Assembly (NCBI RefSeq): GCF_042647165.1
Contig: NZ_JBHRUV010000002.1
Length of the DNA: 64,000 nucleotides
Source of the DNA: Camelimonas abortus
Lineage (GTDB): Bacteria; Pseudomonadota; Alphaproteobacteria; Rhizobiales; Beijerinckiaceae
Strand: one strand, 5' to 3'
Under the pieces are notes generated by a model that searched no databases, had not been told where the DNA came from, and saw only the letters and a list, made by a program, of their open reading frames with translations. This document shows positions 46,287 through 56,215 of the stretch, piece after piece. The stretch's first letter is position 1; each line of letters opens with the position of its first letter. The translations under genes were made by a program, and so were the position numbers.

Positions 46287-47900
46287 TTACTCCTTGCGCA
46301 GGTGGCGCATTTCCGTCGCGTTATGGAACATGTAGGTGTAGCCGGTGAGCTTTGGCCCCAGCACGCTGTCCTGGAACGGCGACCACAGCGGGATCATCGG
46401 CGCCTCGGCCTTGGCGATCTCGATCATCCGCTTCACCCTGGCCTCATAGGCCGCCCGGTCGGTCTCGAAGCGGGTCTCGGCGGCGAGCCGCTCCATTTCC
46501 GGATTCATGAAGTTGCCGTAGTTCCAGCGCGACGGACCCTGGTAGAAGGTGCGGAAGTAGTAGTCCGGATCGCCCAGCCAGGCGTTGCCGAGGCCGATGA
46601 ACATGGCCAGCTTCTTGTTGGCCTGCAGCGAGCCCATCTGGCCGGCCGGCACCTTGTCGATGCGCACGCGCACGCCGATCTTGCCCAGCGACTCCTGCAT
46701 CAGGATGGCGATGGGCTCGGACAGGGTGGCGTCGCCGCTGTCCACCGAGAACACCGTCTCGAAGCCGTCAGGATAGCCGGCCTCCGCCAGCAGGGCCTTC
46801 GCCTTCCCGAGGTCAGTGTCGTAGGGGAAGGGCGTCGGCCACTCGATGGAGTCGGTTTCGGCCTTGCCGCCGAACAGCGGCCGGCCGCGCTTGTAGAGCA
46901 CCGCCTCGAACAGCGCCCTGTAAGGCGTGGCCCAGGCGATGGCCTGGCGCACCTTCGGATTGTCGAAGGGAGCGACCTGGCTGTTCATGGCGATGAAGGT
47001 GACGCCGTTGGGGTTCGGCACGCCGAGCACGCGGGTCTTGCCGCCGGCGAGGAGGCTCTCGATGTCGCGCCCTGAGAGCGAGCGCACGATGTCGGCCTCG
47101 CCGCGCTGCGCCGAGGCGCGGCGGCTGGAGGCCACCGGCACGACCTGCAGCATAACTGGCGACTCGCTGACGATCTCGCCGTTCTTCCAGTCCATGTTGC
47201 GCTCCAGCACGTACTGCTGGCCGGACTGGTAGCGGGCGAGGCGGAAGGGGCCGCCGCCGGCGGTGTTGGTCTTCAGCCATTCCTGGGCCCAGGGGTCGCT
47301 GTCGGTGGCGTGCTGCTTCGCCAGCTTCGAGTTGATGATCGCCGGGAACACGATGGCGAGGTTGGGCAGGGTGAAGCGGTCCAGCCGGGGCGTGTCGACG
47401 CGGATGGTCATGTCGTCGATCACCACGAACTGGTCGGGGCTGCGCAGCGAGCCGGAGGCGAGCTGGGCGCGGGCGGTGGGCACGTTTACGGCGCGGTCCA
47501 GCGACCACTTCACGTCATGGGCGGTCACCGGCGAGCCGTCGTGGAAGGTCGCGCCCTTGCGCATGTAGAAGGTGATGGACCGGCCGTCCGGCGACACTTC
47601 ATAGCGCTCGGCCGCCTGGCCGGTGATGTTGTGGTAGTCATAGATGAAGGCGCCGGGCTCGCCCGGAATGGGCTTGCGGCCGAAGGTCACCAGCCGGTCA
47701 TAGACGTTCCAGGTGATGTTGACCGCGGCGGTGTTGTAGCCGGTTCCGGCCGGGTCAAAGGTGTTCGGGGTGTCCTCGGACAGAATGCGGATCACGCTGG
47801 CGCGCCCCTTCTGGGCGCGCGCGTCGCCGGTCAGGAAAGGCGCGGCCGCAAGGCCGGCGCCGATGGCGAGTCCGCCGCAAAGAAAGTCACGCCTCTTCAT
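46287..47900 (-). CDS. ABC transporter substrate-binding protein, SBP_bac_5 family (DppA/OppA type)
   Basis: A 537-residue protein with a Tat-type signal (K-R-R-D-F-L at 2-7, hydrophobic stretch, cleavage near 'DARAQ'). Family landmarks: 'FDPAGTGYNTAAVNITWNVY', 'MRKGATFHDGSPVTAHDVKWSL', 'GGGPFRLARY', 'NPKVRQAIAWA', 'KAKALLAEAGYPDGFE' and the C-terminal 'APMIPLWSPFQ'. These proteins bind peptides, opines, nickel, glycosides or small amides, so the substrate must be judged by context. The neighbouring hyuAB genes suggest a cyclic amide or related compound. Tat export is less usual for this family. Confidence 0.92.
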   Translation of the reverse strand: MKRRDFLCGGLAIGAGLAAAPFLTGDARAQKGRASVIRILSEDTPNTFDPAGTGYNTAAVNITWNVYDRLVTFGRKPIPGEPGAFIYDYHNITGQAAERYEVSPDGRSITFYMRKGATFHDGSPVTAHDVKWSLDRAVNVPTARAQLASGSLRSPDQFVVIDDMTIRVDTPRLDRFTLPNLAIVFPAIINSKLAKQHATDSDPWAQEWLKTNTAGGGPFRLARYQSGQQYVLERNMDWKNGEIVSESPVMLQVVPVASSRRASAQRGEADIVRSLSGRDIESLLAGGKTRVLGVPNPNGVTFIAMNSQVAPFDNPKVRQAIAWATPYRALFEAVLYKRGRPLFGGKAETDSIEWPTPFPYDTDLGKAKALLAEAGYPDGFETVFSVDSGDATLSEPIAILMQESLGKIGVRVRIDKVPAGQMGSLQANKKLAMFIGLGNAWLGDPDYYFRTFYQGPSRWNYGNFMNPEMERLAAETRFETDRAAYEARVKRMIEIAKAEAPMIPLWSPFQDSVLGPKLTGYTYMFHNATEMRHLRKE

Positions 47901-48014
47901 CGTCCGCTCCTGGTTCCGGGGGCTGGGGCCGGCTGCGGCCGGCGCTGGCCGGAGGTCTGTTCGTTTCCCTCGGGTTGGCGATCCTGCGGACGGCGTCCGC
48001 CCGCAGGCGGTGGA

Positions 48015-49589
48015 TCAGGGCGCGCCGTAGCCGCCGCCGCCGCAGGTCTCCGCCAGCACCACGTCGCCGGCGTTGATGCGGATGTTCTGCTTGCCGCCGA
48101 GCACGGCGGTCGTTCCGTCGGCGCGGATGTGGGTGACGCGGAACGGCGCGCCCGGCTCGCCGCCGGCGAGGCCATAGGGCGGCACCACGGCGCGCTCGAA
48201 CATGGTGGTGAGCGACACGTCGTCGACGCGCATGCGATAGGCGCGGCGCACGCCGTCGCCCCCGCGGTGGGCCCCGGCGCCGCCAGAGCCGCGCCGGATC
48301 TGCTGGAACTCCACCGTGATGGGGTACTCCATCTCGATGACCTCCGCCGGCGTGTTCATGACGTTGGCCAGATGCACGCGGGTGGCGGCCATGCCGTCGC
48401 GATCGATGCGCGCGCCTTCGCCGCCAGAGTGCACCTCATAGAAGGTGCTCCATGCGCCGTCCTCGCGCCGGGCGGCGAAGATCAGCAGGCCGGCGGTGGT
48501 GGGGCCGCCGGCGCTCATCCTGTCCAGCGCCACCGGAATGAGCGCCTGGAACACCGCGTCGGCGACCCGCTGGCAGGTTTCATGGTTGCCGCCGACCACC
48601 GGGGCGGTTCCGCCGGCGTCGAGGATGGAGCCCGGCCGGGTGATGACCTTCAGCGGCCGGTAGCAGCCGGCGCTGGGCTGGATGTCCTGGCCGTAGAGGG
48701 CGCGCATCACGTAGAACACGGCGGCGCCGGCGATGAACGGCGTGGTGTTGAGCGGGCCGGGCACGGCGTCGGCGCTTTCGGTGAAGTCGAACGTCGCCTC
48801 GTCGCCGCTGATGGTCACCCTGACGCGGACCGGCGCGGGCGGGCCGCCGGCGCAGTCGTCGTCCATATGGTCCACGCCTTCGTAGACGCCGTCGGGAATG
48901 GCGCGGATGGCCTCGCGCATCTGCCGCTCGGCGCGGTCATGGATGGCCTCGAAGGCGGCGAGCAGGAAGTCCACGCCATACTGGCGGTTCAGCTCCTCCA
49001 GGCGCCGGGCGGCGACGCGCGTGGCGGCGGCCTGGGCGAGAATGTCGCCGCGCCGTTCGTCCGGCCCGCGCACGTTGGCGAGAATGAAGCCCAGCTTCTC
49101 CTCGTCCGGCTCGTCATTGACGAACAGGCGCACCGGCGGAATGCGCAGGCCCTCCTGCCAGGCGTCGCGGGCGTCGGCGAAATAGCTGCCCGGCATGGCG
49201 CCGCCCACATCCGCCCAGTGGGCGAGGGAGATGGAGAAGGCGTAGAGCACGTCGCCGGCGAACACCGGGCGGATCAGCTTCACGTCCGGCAGGTGGTTGC
49301 CGCCCACTTCCGGCGTGTTGACGATCCACACGTCGCCGGGGCGCAGCTTCTCCGCCGGCGTCACCTTCAGGAACTCGCGCACCGTGAAGCTCAGCACGCC
49401 GAGGTGCACCGGCACGTCCTGGCCCTGGGCGACGAGGAAGCCGTTGCGGTCGGTGACGGCCGAGGAATGGTCGCCGGCCTCGCGCAGCAGCGGCGAACGC
49501 GCCGCGCGCATCACCACCATGGACATTTCTTCCGCGATCGCCGTCAGCGCATTGCGGATGACTTCAAGGGAGACGGGATCGATCTGCAT
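48015..49589 (-). CDS. hyuB: Hydantoinase/oxoprolinase B subunit (HyuB)
   Basis: A 524-residue HyuB-family protein: 'MQIDPVSLEVIRNALTAIAE' is the typical start, followed by 'ARSPLLREAGDHSSAVTD', 'PGDVWIVNTPEVGGNHLPDV' and 'RGGDGVRRAYRM', and the Gly-rich end 'AETCGGGGYGAP'. With HyuA it forms an ATP-dependent cyclic-amide hydrolase (N-methylhydantoinase, 5-oxoprolinase, caprolactamase) or a related carboxylase. Its ATG overlaps the hyuA stop by one base (TGATG), so the subunits are translationally coupled. The ABC transporter genes follow on the same strand. Confidence 0.93.
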   Translation of the reverse strand: MQIDPVSLEVIRNALTAIAEEMSMVVMRAARSPLLREAGDHSSAVTDRNGFLVAQGQDVPVHLGVLSFTVREFLKVTPAEKLRPGDVWIVNTPEVGGNHLPDVKLIRPVFAGDVLYAFSISLAHWADVGGAMPGSYFADARDAWQEGLRIPPVRLFVNDEPDEEKLGFILANVRGPDERRGDILAQAAATRVAARRLEELNRQYGVDFLLAAFEAIHDRAERQMREAIRAIPDGVYEGVDHMDDDCAGGPPAPVRVRVTISGDEATFDFTESADAVPGPLNTTPFIAGAAVFYVMRALYGQDIQPSAGCYRPLKVITRPGSILDAGGTAPVVGGNHETCQRVADAVFQALIPVALDRMSAGGPTTAGLLIFAARREDGAWSTFYEVHSGGEGARIDRDGMAATRVHLANVMNTPAEVIEMEYPITVEFQQIRRGSGGAGAHRGGDGVRRAYRMRVDDVSLTTMFERAVVPPYGLAGGEPGAPFRVTHIRADGTTAVLGGKQNIRINAGDVVLAETCGGGGYGAP

Positions 49590-51604
49590 CACGATACGCT
49601 CACGTTCAGGATGATGTCGCCGCGACGGTCGAGAACGGCATGGTCGCGGGGCGGCACGACGATGGTCGACCACTCGTCCTCGATGACGAGCGGGCCCTGC
49701 ATGACCACGCCGACAGGAAGGCGGGCGCGGTCGAGCACCGGGGTCATGGCGCTTTCGCCGTTTTCGAAGGTGAGGAGACGCGCGCCGGCGCGGGCGCCGG
49801 AGAGGTCGGCGGCGAAGTCGCCGCCGTGCTCCGGCGCGGCCTGATCCGGCTCCGGGGCCGCGACCTCGGTGCGCACCGACACCAGCTCCCAGGGCTCGCC
49901 GGTGGCGTAGCCGTAGAGGGCGCGGTGGGCGGCGTCGAACTGGCGGCCCAGCTCCTGCGGATCATCGAGGGCGGGGGCGCTCACGGGCGTTTCATAGCTC
50001 TGGCCGCTGTAGCGCACGCCGGCCACATGGGCGACGCGCAGCGTCTGCGGGTCGGCCCCGGCCTCGACGAGGGCGGCGGTGAGGTCGGCGGTCTGGCGGG
50101 CGAGCATGGCGTCCAGCCGCGCCTGGTCCCAGGCCAGCGACTTCATGTTGACCGTCATCTGCCGCGAATAGCTCATGGGCGCGTCGACGCAGCCCAGCGC
50201 CGAAAAGCCGCTGGAGAAATGCGGGATGACCACCCGCCTCACGCCGCACAGCCGCGCCACCTCGGCGGCGTGCATGGGCCCGGCGCCGCCGAAGGCGATC
50301 ATGTCGAAGGCGCGCACGTCGAGGCCGCGCTCCACCGTGGCCCGGCGGATGGCGCGGGCCATGTTGGCGCTGACGATGCGGGCCACGCCCACCGCCGCCT
50401 CCATGACGGTGAAGCCCATGCCGTCGGCGAGGGGCTTCAGCGCCGCTTCGGCCAGCTGCGGCGACAGGCGCACGGACTTGCCCAATGTCCGTGCAGGATT
50501 GAGGTAGCCGAGCAGGATGGCGGCGTCCGAGACCGTGGGGGCGGTTCCGCCCTTGTCGTAGCAGGCCGGGCCGGGGCTGGCGCCGGCGCTCTGCGGGCCG
50601 ACCACCAGGGAGCCGCTGACGAGGCGGGCGATGGAGCCGCCGCCGGCGCCGATGGAGTCCACCGCCACCATGGGCAGGCGGATGCGCTGGCCCCCGAGGT
50701 CCCTGTTGGAGCTGATCTCCGCCTTGCCGTTGATGATCAGGCAAATGTCCGTCGTCGTGCCGCCCATGTCGAAGGTGACAGCATATTCCATGCCAAGTTC
50801 GCGGGCGGTCCGGCAGCTCGCCGTTACGCCAGCGGCCGGTCCGGACATGGCCAGCATCAGCGGCCGCTCGGAAATGACCGACGGCGCGGCCATGCCGCTG
50901 GCGGAATGCATCAAGTGAAGCCGGGTGGCGGCCGGCTTCGTTGCGTCAATCCGCGCCAGGTGCGCCTTGATCTTCGCCATCATCATGGCGTTGAGCACCG
51001 TGGTGCTCATGCGCTCGAACTCGCGGAACTCCGGGCTCAGCTCGTGCGACAGGCTCACGTTCGGGAAAACCGCGCGCAGGCGGGCCCCCAGACGCGCCTC
51101 ATGCTCCGGATTGGTGAAGGAATGCAGCAGGCACACCGCCACCGTGTCGAGGCCGGCCGCCTGGATTTCGGCGATCACCCGGTCGATTTCCCCGTCGGTC
51201 AGCGGCGTGACCACGCAGCCGTCGTGGCGCAGGCGTTCGTTCACCTCGAAGCGGTGTTCGGGCGGCACCAGCGGGGCCGGGCGCGGCGGCAGGTCCAGCC
51301 GGTACAGGTGGCGGCGCGCGCCGCGGCCGATCTCGATGGTGTCGCTGAAGCCGCGGGTGGCGATGAGGGCGCAGGGCCGGAACCGCTGCTCCACGATGTC
51401 ATTGGTGACGATCGTGGTGCCGTGGACGATCTCGGCGACGTCGTCCCAGGCGAGCCCGACGGCGGCGATGCCGTCCACGATGGCGCGGACCGGTTCCTGC
51501 GGATTGCTCGGCGCCTTGGCCGAGCGGCGGGTTCCGTCGGGCGCCACGGCGATCACGTCGGTGAACGTCCCGCCGATATCAATCCCCAAACGCCAGCCTG
51601 CCAC
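49589..51604 (-). CDS. hyuA: Hydantoinase/oxoprolinase A subunit (HyuA)
   Basis: A 671-residue protein. The N-terminal phosphate-binding motif 'GIDIGGTFTDV' (7-17) and 'HGTTIVTNDIVEQR' belong to the ASKHA ATPase fold; 'TFDMGGTTTDICLI' is the second phosphate loop, and 'VDSIGAGGGSIA' and 'GGAGPMHAAEVA' are further family blocks. It supplies ATP-driven activation of the amide carbonyl. The start is a GTG at 51604 with GGAG upstream; the upstream in-frame extension overlaps the promoter. A near-consensus promoter and a likely IclR-type site lie immediately upstream. It is first in the hyuAB-sbp-dppBCDF-type unit. Confidence 0.93.
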   Translation of the reverse strand: MAGWRLGIDIGGTFTDVIAVAPDGTRRSAKAPSNPQEPVRAIVDGIAAVGLAWDDVAEIVHGTTIVTNDIVEQRFRPCALIATRGFSDTIEIGRGARRHLYRLDLPPRPAPLVPPEHRFEVNERLRHDGCVVTPLTDGEIDRVIAEIQAAGLDTVAVCLLHSFTNPEHEARLGARLRAVFPNVSLSHELSPEFREFERMSTTVLNAMMMAKIKAHLARIDATKPAATRLHLMHSASGMAAPSVISERPLMLAMSGPAAGVTASCRTARELGMEYAVTFDMGGTTTDICLIINGKAEISSNRDLGGQRIRLPMVAVDSIGAGGGSIARLVSGSLVVGPQSAGASPGPACYDKGGTAPTVSDAAILLGYLNPARTLGKSVRLSPQLAEAALKPLADGMGFTVMEAAVGVARIVSANMARAIRRATVERGLDVRAFDMIAFGGAGPMHAAEVARLCGVRRVVIPHFSSGFSALGCVDAPMSYSRQMTVNMKSLAWDQARLDAMLARQTADLTAALVEAGADPQTLRVAHVAGVRYSGQSYETPVSAPALDDPQELGRQFDAAHRALYGYATGEPWELVSVRTEVAAPEPDQAAPEHGGDFAADLSGARAGARLLTFENGESAMTPVLDRARLPVGVVMQGPLVIEDEWSTIVVPPRDHAVLDRRGDIILNVSVS

Positions 51605-51628
51605 GGTGATCTCCGTTTTCTGTAAAAC

Positions 51629-51641
51629 GAAAAAAGTTTTC
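51629..51641. promoter_or_regulatory. Candidate IclR-type operator at hyuA
   Basis: GAAAA-AAG-TTTTC, a palindrome of the GAAA/TTTC kind seen in several IclR-family sites. It lies just downstream of the predicted -10, where a repressor would block initiation. The iclR gene is the next gene upstream. Confidence 0.45.
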
Positions 51642-51650
51642 TTAAATTCG

Positions 51651-51679
51651 AATATTTCGGCTGGCGCAGTCCCTGTCAA
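51651..51679 (-). promoter_or_regulatory. Predicted sigma-70 promoter of hyuA
   Basis: On the minus strand: -35 TTGACA (51679-51674, perfect consensus), exactly 17 bases, then -10 AATATT (51656-51651). The hyuA start is 47 bases downstream. Confidence 0.7.
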
Positions 51680-51942
51680 CGCACGGAAGGGGGCAATGGC
51701 GGCCAGGCGACAGGCAGGCTGGTCAAATTTTTGGCAGACGCCGGCCGCAGCCGGCGGGCCGGATCCCCCGCAGGCGGCGGACCACTGCGGAATGGCCGGC
51801 CTTTTCCTGCGGCGGGTGCCGGCGCGGGCCTGGCGAAGGTCCAGGCGCCGCGCCGCCAGCAGGACGGCGCCGACGTCACGGCCGGCCGCGCCGGTTGGCG
51901 GACGGGGATGATGGAGAAGGGAAACGGGGAGCGTCGCCGCGC

Positions 51943-52719
51943 TCAGCCGCGGGCGGGGCTGGGGCGGCGGTCGCGCAGGCTGCGCGCCAGACGGTCGCCC
52001 GCCGCCAGCAGCACTGTTTCAACCGTTTCGGCGGGGATCTGGGAGAAGCGGTCGGCGAGTCCGAACACGGTCAGCGCGTAGCACAGTCCGGTGCGCGGGT
52101 CCTGCACCGCGGTGGCGTAGCTGAGGATGCCGGGATCGAATTCATTGTCGCAGATGGCGATCTTCCGCGCCCGGGCGCTGGCGATGTCCCTGCGGATGTC
52201 GTCCTCGGCGATGCGGGTGTTGGGCGTATAGGCCTGGCGCGGCAGCTGCAGGTAGCGGCTGACGAACTCGTCGCTCTGCATGGAGAGCAGGATCTTGCCG
52301 GAGGCCGCGGCGTGCAGCGGCATGCCGTTGCCGGGCTGGACGTAGGACTGGCCGCGCCCTTCCGGCGTGCGTGTGGCCAGGATCTCGACCTGCGCGTTGA
52401 CGAGACGGGCGAGGAAGGCGGTTTCGCCGAAGGCGTCCACCAGCTCCTTCAGCACCGGGGCGGCCGTGGTGGCCACGTCGGCGTCGCCGGTCATCAGCGC
52501 CGCGATTCGCCACATGCGCTCGCCAAGGGTGAAGACGCGGGCGTTCAGCTTCTGCACCGCGCCCACCCCCACCAGCGTGCCGAGCTGGCGGTGGACGGTG
52601 GCGGCAACAAGGCCGGTCGCGGCGGCGATTTCGGAGAGGCTGAGGCCATCCGGAGCGCCGGCCAGCAGCTCGAGAATCCGGAAGGACCGGCCGAGCGGGG
52701 AGTCATCGGTCTCGCTCAT
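51943..52719 (-). CDS. IclR family transcriptional regulator
   Basis: A 258-residue protein: winged helix-turn-helix at about 10-70 ('LSLSEIAAATGLVAATVHRQL') and the IclR effector domain at about 85-250 ('MPLHAAASGKILLS', 'DNEFDPGILSYATAVQD', with 'GLCYALTVFG' at the core). It binds DNA as a tetramer or dimer and responds to a small acid. The ATG at 52719 follows GGAGACG. Lying between the hyuAB transporter unit and the thiolase-aminotransferase operon, both on its strand, it is the obvious regulator of the island; the ligand is unknown. Confidence 0.9.
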   Translation of the reverse strand: MSETDDSPLGRSFRILELLAGAPDGLSLSEIAAATGLVAATVHRQLGTLVGVGAVQKLNARVFTLGERMWRIAALMTGDADVATTAAPVLKELVDAFGETAFLARLVNAQVEILATRTPEGRGQSYVQPGNGMPLHAAASGKILLSMQSDEFVSRYLQLPRQAYTPNTRIAEDDIRRDIASARARKIAICDNEFDPGILSYATAVQDPRTGLCYALTVFGLADRFSQIPAETVETVLLAAGDRLARSLRDRRPSPARG

Positions 52720-52882
52720 GCAGCGTCTCCGGGAGTTCGCGCCCGTTCGCCCGGCCGGCGGCCGGCGGCTGTCGTGCGACATAACAGATTCGGGACTCCG
52801 GCGGCCAGGCGGTCCGCGCGGGCCGGCCTGTGAAAGGGGAACGGGCGGGACGGCGCGCCCCGCCGCGGCGCCGTCCCCGGCT

Positions 52883-53299
52883 TCAGGCCGGATCGAAGGC
52901 GTGCCAGATCTTGGAGGCGATGCGCCAGCGCCCGCCCGTGAACACGAAGCCCAGCTCGTTGATGAAGTGACGCGGCAGGTAGCAGTCGCGCACCGTGGCG
53001 CTGGCCGTGGTGGGACTGGAGACGCGCACGCTGATGATGGCGTCGGCGCGGGCGTCGCCGCGCGAGGCGGAGGAAGGCCGCCCGGCCACGCGCGCCATGT
53101 AGGGCTCGTAGTCGAAGGTCTGCGCCTCGCCGTCGACAACGGTGAACAGCCGGCAGGAGGGGTGGAACACCTCGCGGAAGGCGGCGACGTCGCCGTGATA
53201 GAGGGCGTCGAAATACTGCTGGATGACGGCGCGCACGGCGCTTTCCGCGGCTTCGGCCGCGACGTCGCCGCTGGCGTCGGCGCCCGTGACGTTGCTCAT
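52883..53299 (-). CDS. NTF2-like / lumazine-binding-like family protein
   Basis: A 138-residue protein with the cone-shaped NTF2 pattern: helix 'VRAVIQQYFDALYHGDVAAFREVFHPSC', then strands 'TFDYEPYMARVAGRP', 'ADAIISVRVSSPTTASATVRD', 'LGFVFTGGRWRIASKIW'. It fits the Lumazine_bd_2/SnoaL-like group, which includes small enzymes and ligand binders. The ATG at 53299 follows AGGAGCAACGCC. In this operon it could be an isomerase, hydratase or accessory protein; no catalytic residue can be named with confidence. Confidence 0.85.
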   Translation of the reverse strand: MSNVTGADASGDVAAEAAESAVRAVIQQYFDALYHGDVAAFREVFHPSCRLFTVVDGEAQTFDYEPYMARVAGRPSSASRGDARADAIISVRVSSPTTASATVRDCYLPRHFINELGFVFTGGRWRIASKIWHAFDPA

Positions 53300-53396
53300 G
53301 GCGTTGCTCCTGTCGTGACTCCCGGGTGGCTTCCGGATCCGGGGGGCGGGGCGCCGGGCCGCCCTGGCGCGGCGCCGTTTCGCGTGGGGGAAGGGG

Positions 53397-53450
53397 CGGA
53401 GCGCCCCCCTGCGCGCCGTGGGGGGAGGATTCACGCAGGGAGGCGCTCCG
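53397..53450 (-). terminator. Long imperfect hairpin between aminotransferase and NTF2-like genes
   Basis: CGGAGCGCC (53397-53405) plus CCCTGCG (53407-53413) pair with CGCAGGG (53434-53440) plus GGCGCTCCG (53442-53450), with a small internal mismatch and a 20-base loop. It could terminate or set relative expression within the operon. Confidence 0.45.
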
Positions 53451-53501
53451 GGGGGCCGCCGCGTCGCGCGGGAGGGGGGAGCGGCGCGGCGAAACGGGGG
53501 A

Positions 53502-54803
53502 TCAGGCCGGCTGCAGCCCTTCGGCGTCGGCGACGGCCAGGGCGTCATCCAGCACGTCGAGCAGCAGCTTCAGCTCGTCCTCGCTCATCAGCAGCGAGGG
53601 GGCGAGGAACAGCGAGGTTTCCTCGCCGCTGGTGCCGATCACCACATTGTTGGCGAGGGCGCGGGCCGCCACCCGGCTGGCCACCGGCGCGGCGTCGCCG
53701 TCGGCCTTCCAGTCCTTCCAGTGCGGGCCGTGCAGCTCCACTGTCCAGTGGAAGCCGCGCCCGTCCACGCGCGCCACCGATGGGTGCTTCCGCGCGATCT
53801 CCACGAGTCGCTGGCCGATGACCCTGCCGAGGCGGTCGACGCGCTCCAGCACCCGGTCCCGGACGATGACGCGCAGGTAGGCGCTGACGCAGGCCATGGC
53901 CACCGGATGGCCGCGGAAGGTGCTGTAGGCCTGCCAGCTGCTGTCGTTGAGGCGCTCCACCAGCTCCTTCGAGAGAATGACGGCGCCGATGGGCGCGCCG
54001 CCGCCCGCCAGCGACTTGCCCATGGTGACCATGTCAGGCCTGCTTTGTCCGCCCTGGAAGGCGAACCAGCGGCCGCTGCGGCCGGCGCCGGTGATGACCT
54101 CGTCGGCGATCCACAGCGCCCCGGCGGCGCGGGCGGCGGCGGCCACCTGGTCCTGGTAGGCGCCGCCGTGATACATGCCGCCCTGGCTGTAATCGATGAT
54201 GACCGAGGAGACGCCGGCGAGCTTGCGGGTCATGGCCTCCAGGTCGTCCGGCGGCATGGAGGCGACGCGCTCGCCGTAGAGCGAGCCGGGCGGACCGGAA
54301 AGGATGCGCACCTCGGCGCCGCGCGGCGCCATGGCCACGCCCCCGGCGCGGTGCGACAGGCCGCCGTGCCAGTGCGGCTGCACGGTGACGTCGCGCGACA
54401 GGCCGGTGAGGCCGTGATAGGCCCGCTCGCGGGTGGCGACGGGCGTGCGGCCGGTGAGCGCCTGGCCGAGCGACAGGGCCAGGTCGTTCACCTCGCTGCC
54501 GCTGAGGGCGAAGCGCACCGCGCCCACCCAGTCGTGCTCGCCGGCGAAGGCGATGTTGATGAGATCCTCCGCCGCCTGCTCGCGCCGTGCGTAATGCCAG
54601 CCTTCGCTGACGGCGGGCTCCCCGGCGGCCCTGCGCACCGCCTCCACGATGTCCGGATGGCCGTGGCCGAGGGCGCCGGCGGAGTTGCTGCCGTCCAGCA
54701 CCCGGCGGCCGTCGGCCAGCTCGAACCACGATCCCTTGCCGCCGGTCACGCTGACGGCGCTGTCCTTGCCGGCGTTGAGGCCGGTGCTGAGTAGACGCTT
54801 CAT
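53502..54803 (-). CDS. Class III PLP-dependent aminotransferase
   Basis: A 433-residue fold-type I enzyme. 'DGSNSAGALGHGHPDIVEAV' opens the large domain, 'FALSGSEVNDLALSL' is the phosphate-binding loop, 'IADEVITGAGRSGRW' has the pyridine-N Asp, and Lys263 in 'TMGKSLAGGG' is the Schiff-base lysine. The family includes omega-amino acid, GSA and beta-amino acid transaminases. It would convert an omega- or beta-amino acid to its semialdehyde or keto acid. It sits 30 bases after the crotonase gene, within a beta-oxidation operon. The exact substrate class cannot be told from motifs. Confidence 0.92.
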   Translation of the reverse strand: MKRLLSTGLNAGKDSAVSVTGGKGSWFELADGRRVLDGSNSAGALGHGHPDIVEAVRRAAGEPAVSEGWHYARREQAAEDLINIAFAGEHDWVGAVRFALSGSEVNDLALSLGQALTGRTPVATRERAYHGLTGLSRDVTVQPHWHGGLSHRAGGVAMAPRGAEVRILSGPPGSLYGERVASMPPDDLEAMTRKLAGVSSVIIDYSQGGMYHGGAYQDQVAAAARAAGALWIADEVITGAGRSGRWFAFQGGQSRPDMVTMGKSLAGGGAPIGAVILSKELVERLNDSSWQAYSTFRGHPVAMACVSAYLRVIVRDRVLERVDRLGRVIGQRLVEIARKHPSVARVDGRGFHWTVELHGPHWKDWKADGDAAPVASRVAARALANNVVIGTSGEETSLFLAPSLLMSEDELKLLLDVLDDALAVADAEGLQPA

Positions 54804-54833
54804 GTTGGCTCCCCGTCAGTTGCGCCGCCGCGC

Positions 54834-56204
<1,371 letters not shown>

Positions 56205-56215
56205 CGGCCCGCGCC

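Larger units (their letters stand above)
51605..51942. other. hyuA promoter region
   Basis: This 338-bp gap lies between iclR and hyuA. The first ~75 bases are AT-rich and hold the promoter (51651-51679) and operator candidate (51629-51641). The remainder is GC-rich with no gene seen. Confidence 0.6.

Noticed and set aside
47310..49844. An 844-codon plus-strand frame across the binding protein and hyuB
   Set aside because: It spans two well-identified minus-strand genes and the gap between them; composition is that of an antisense shadow.
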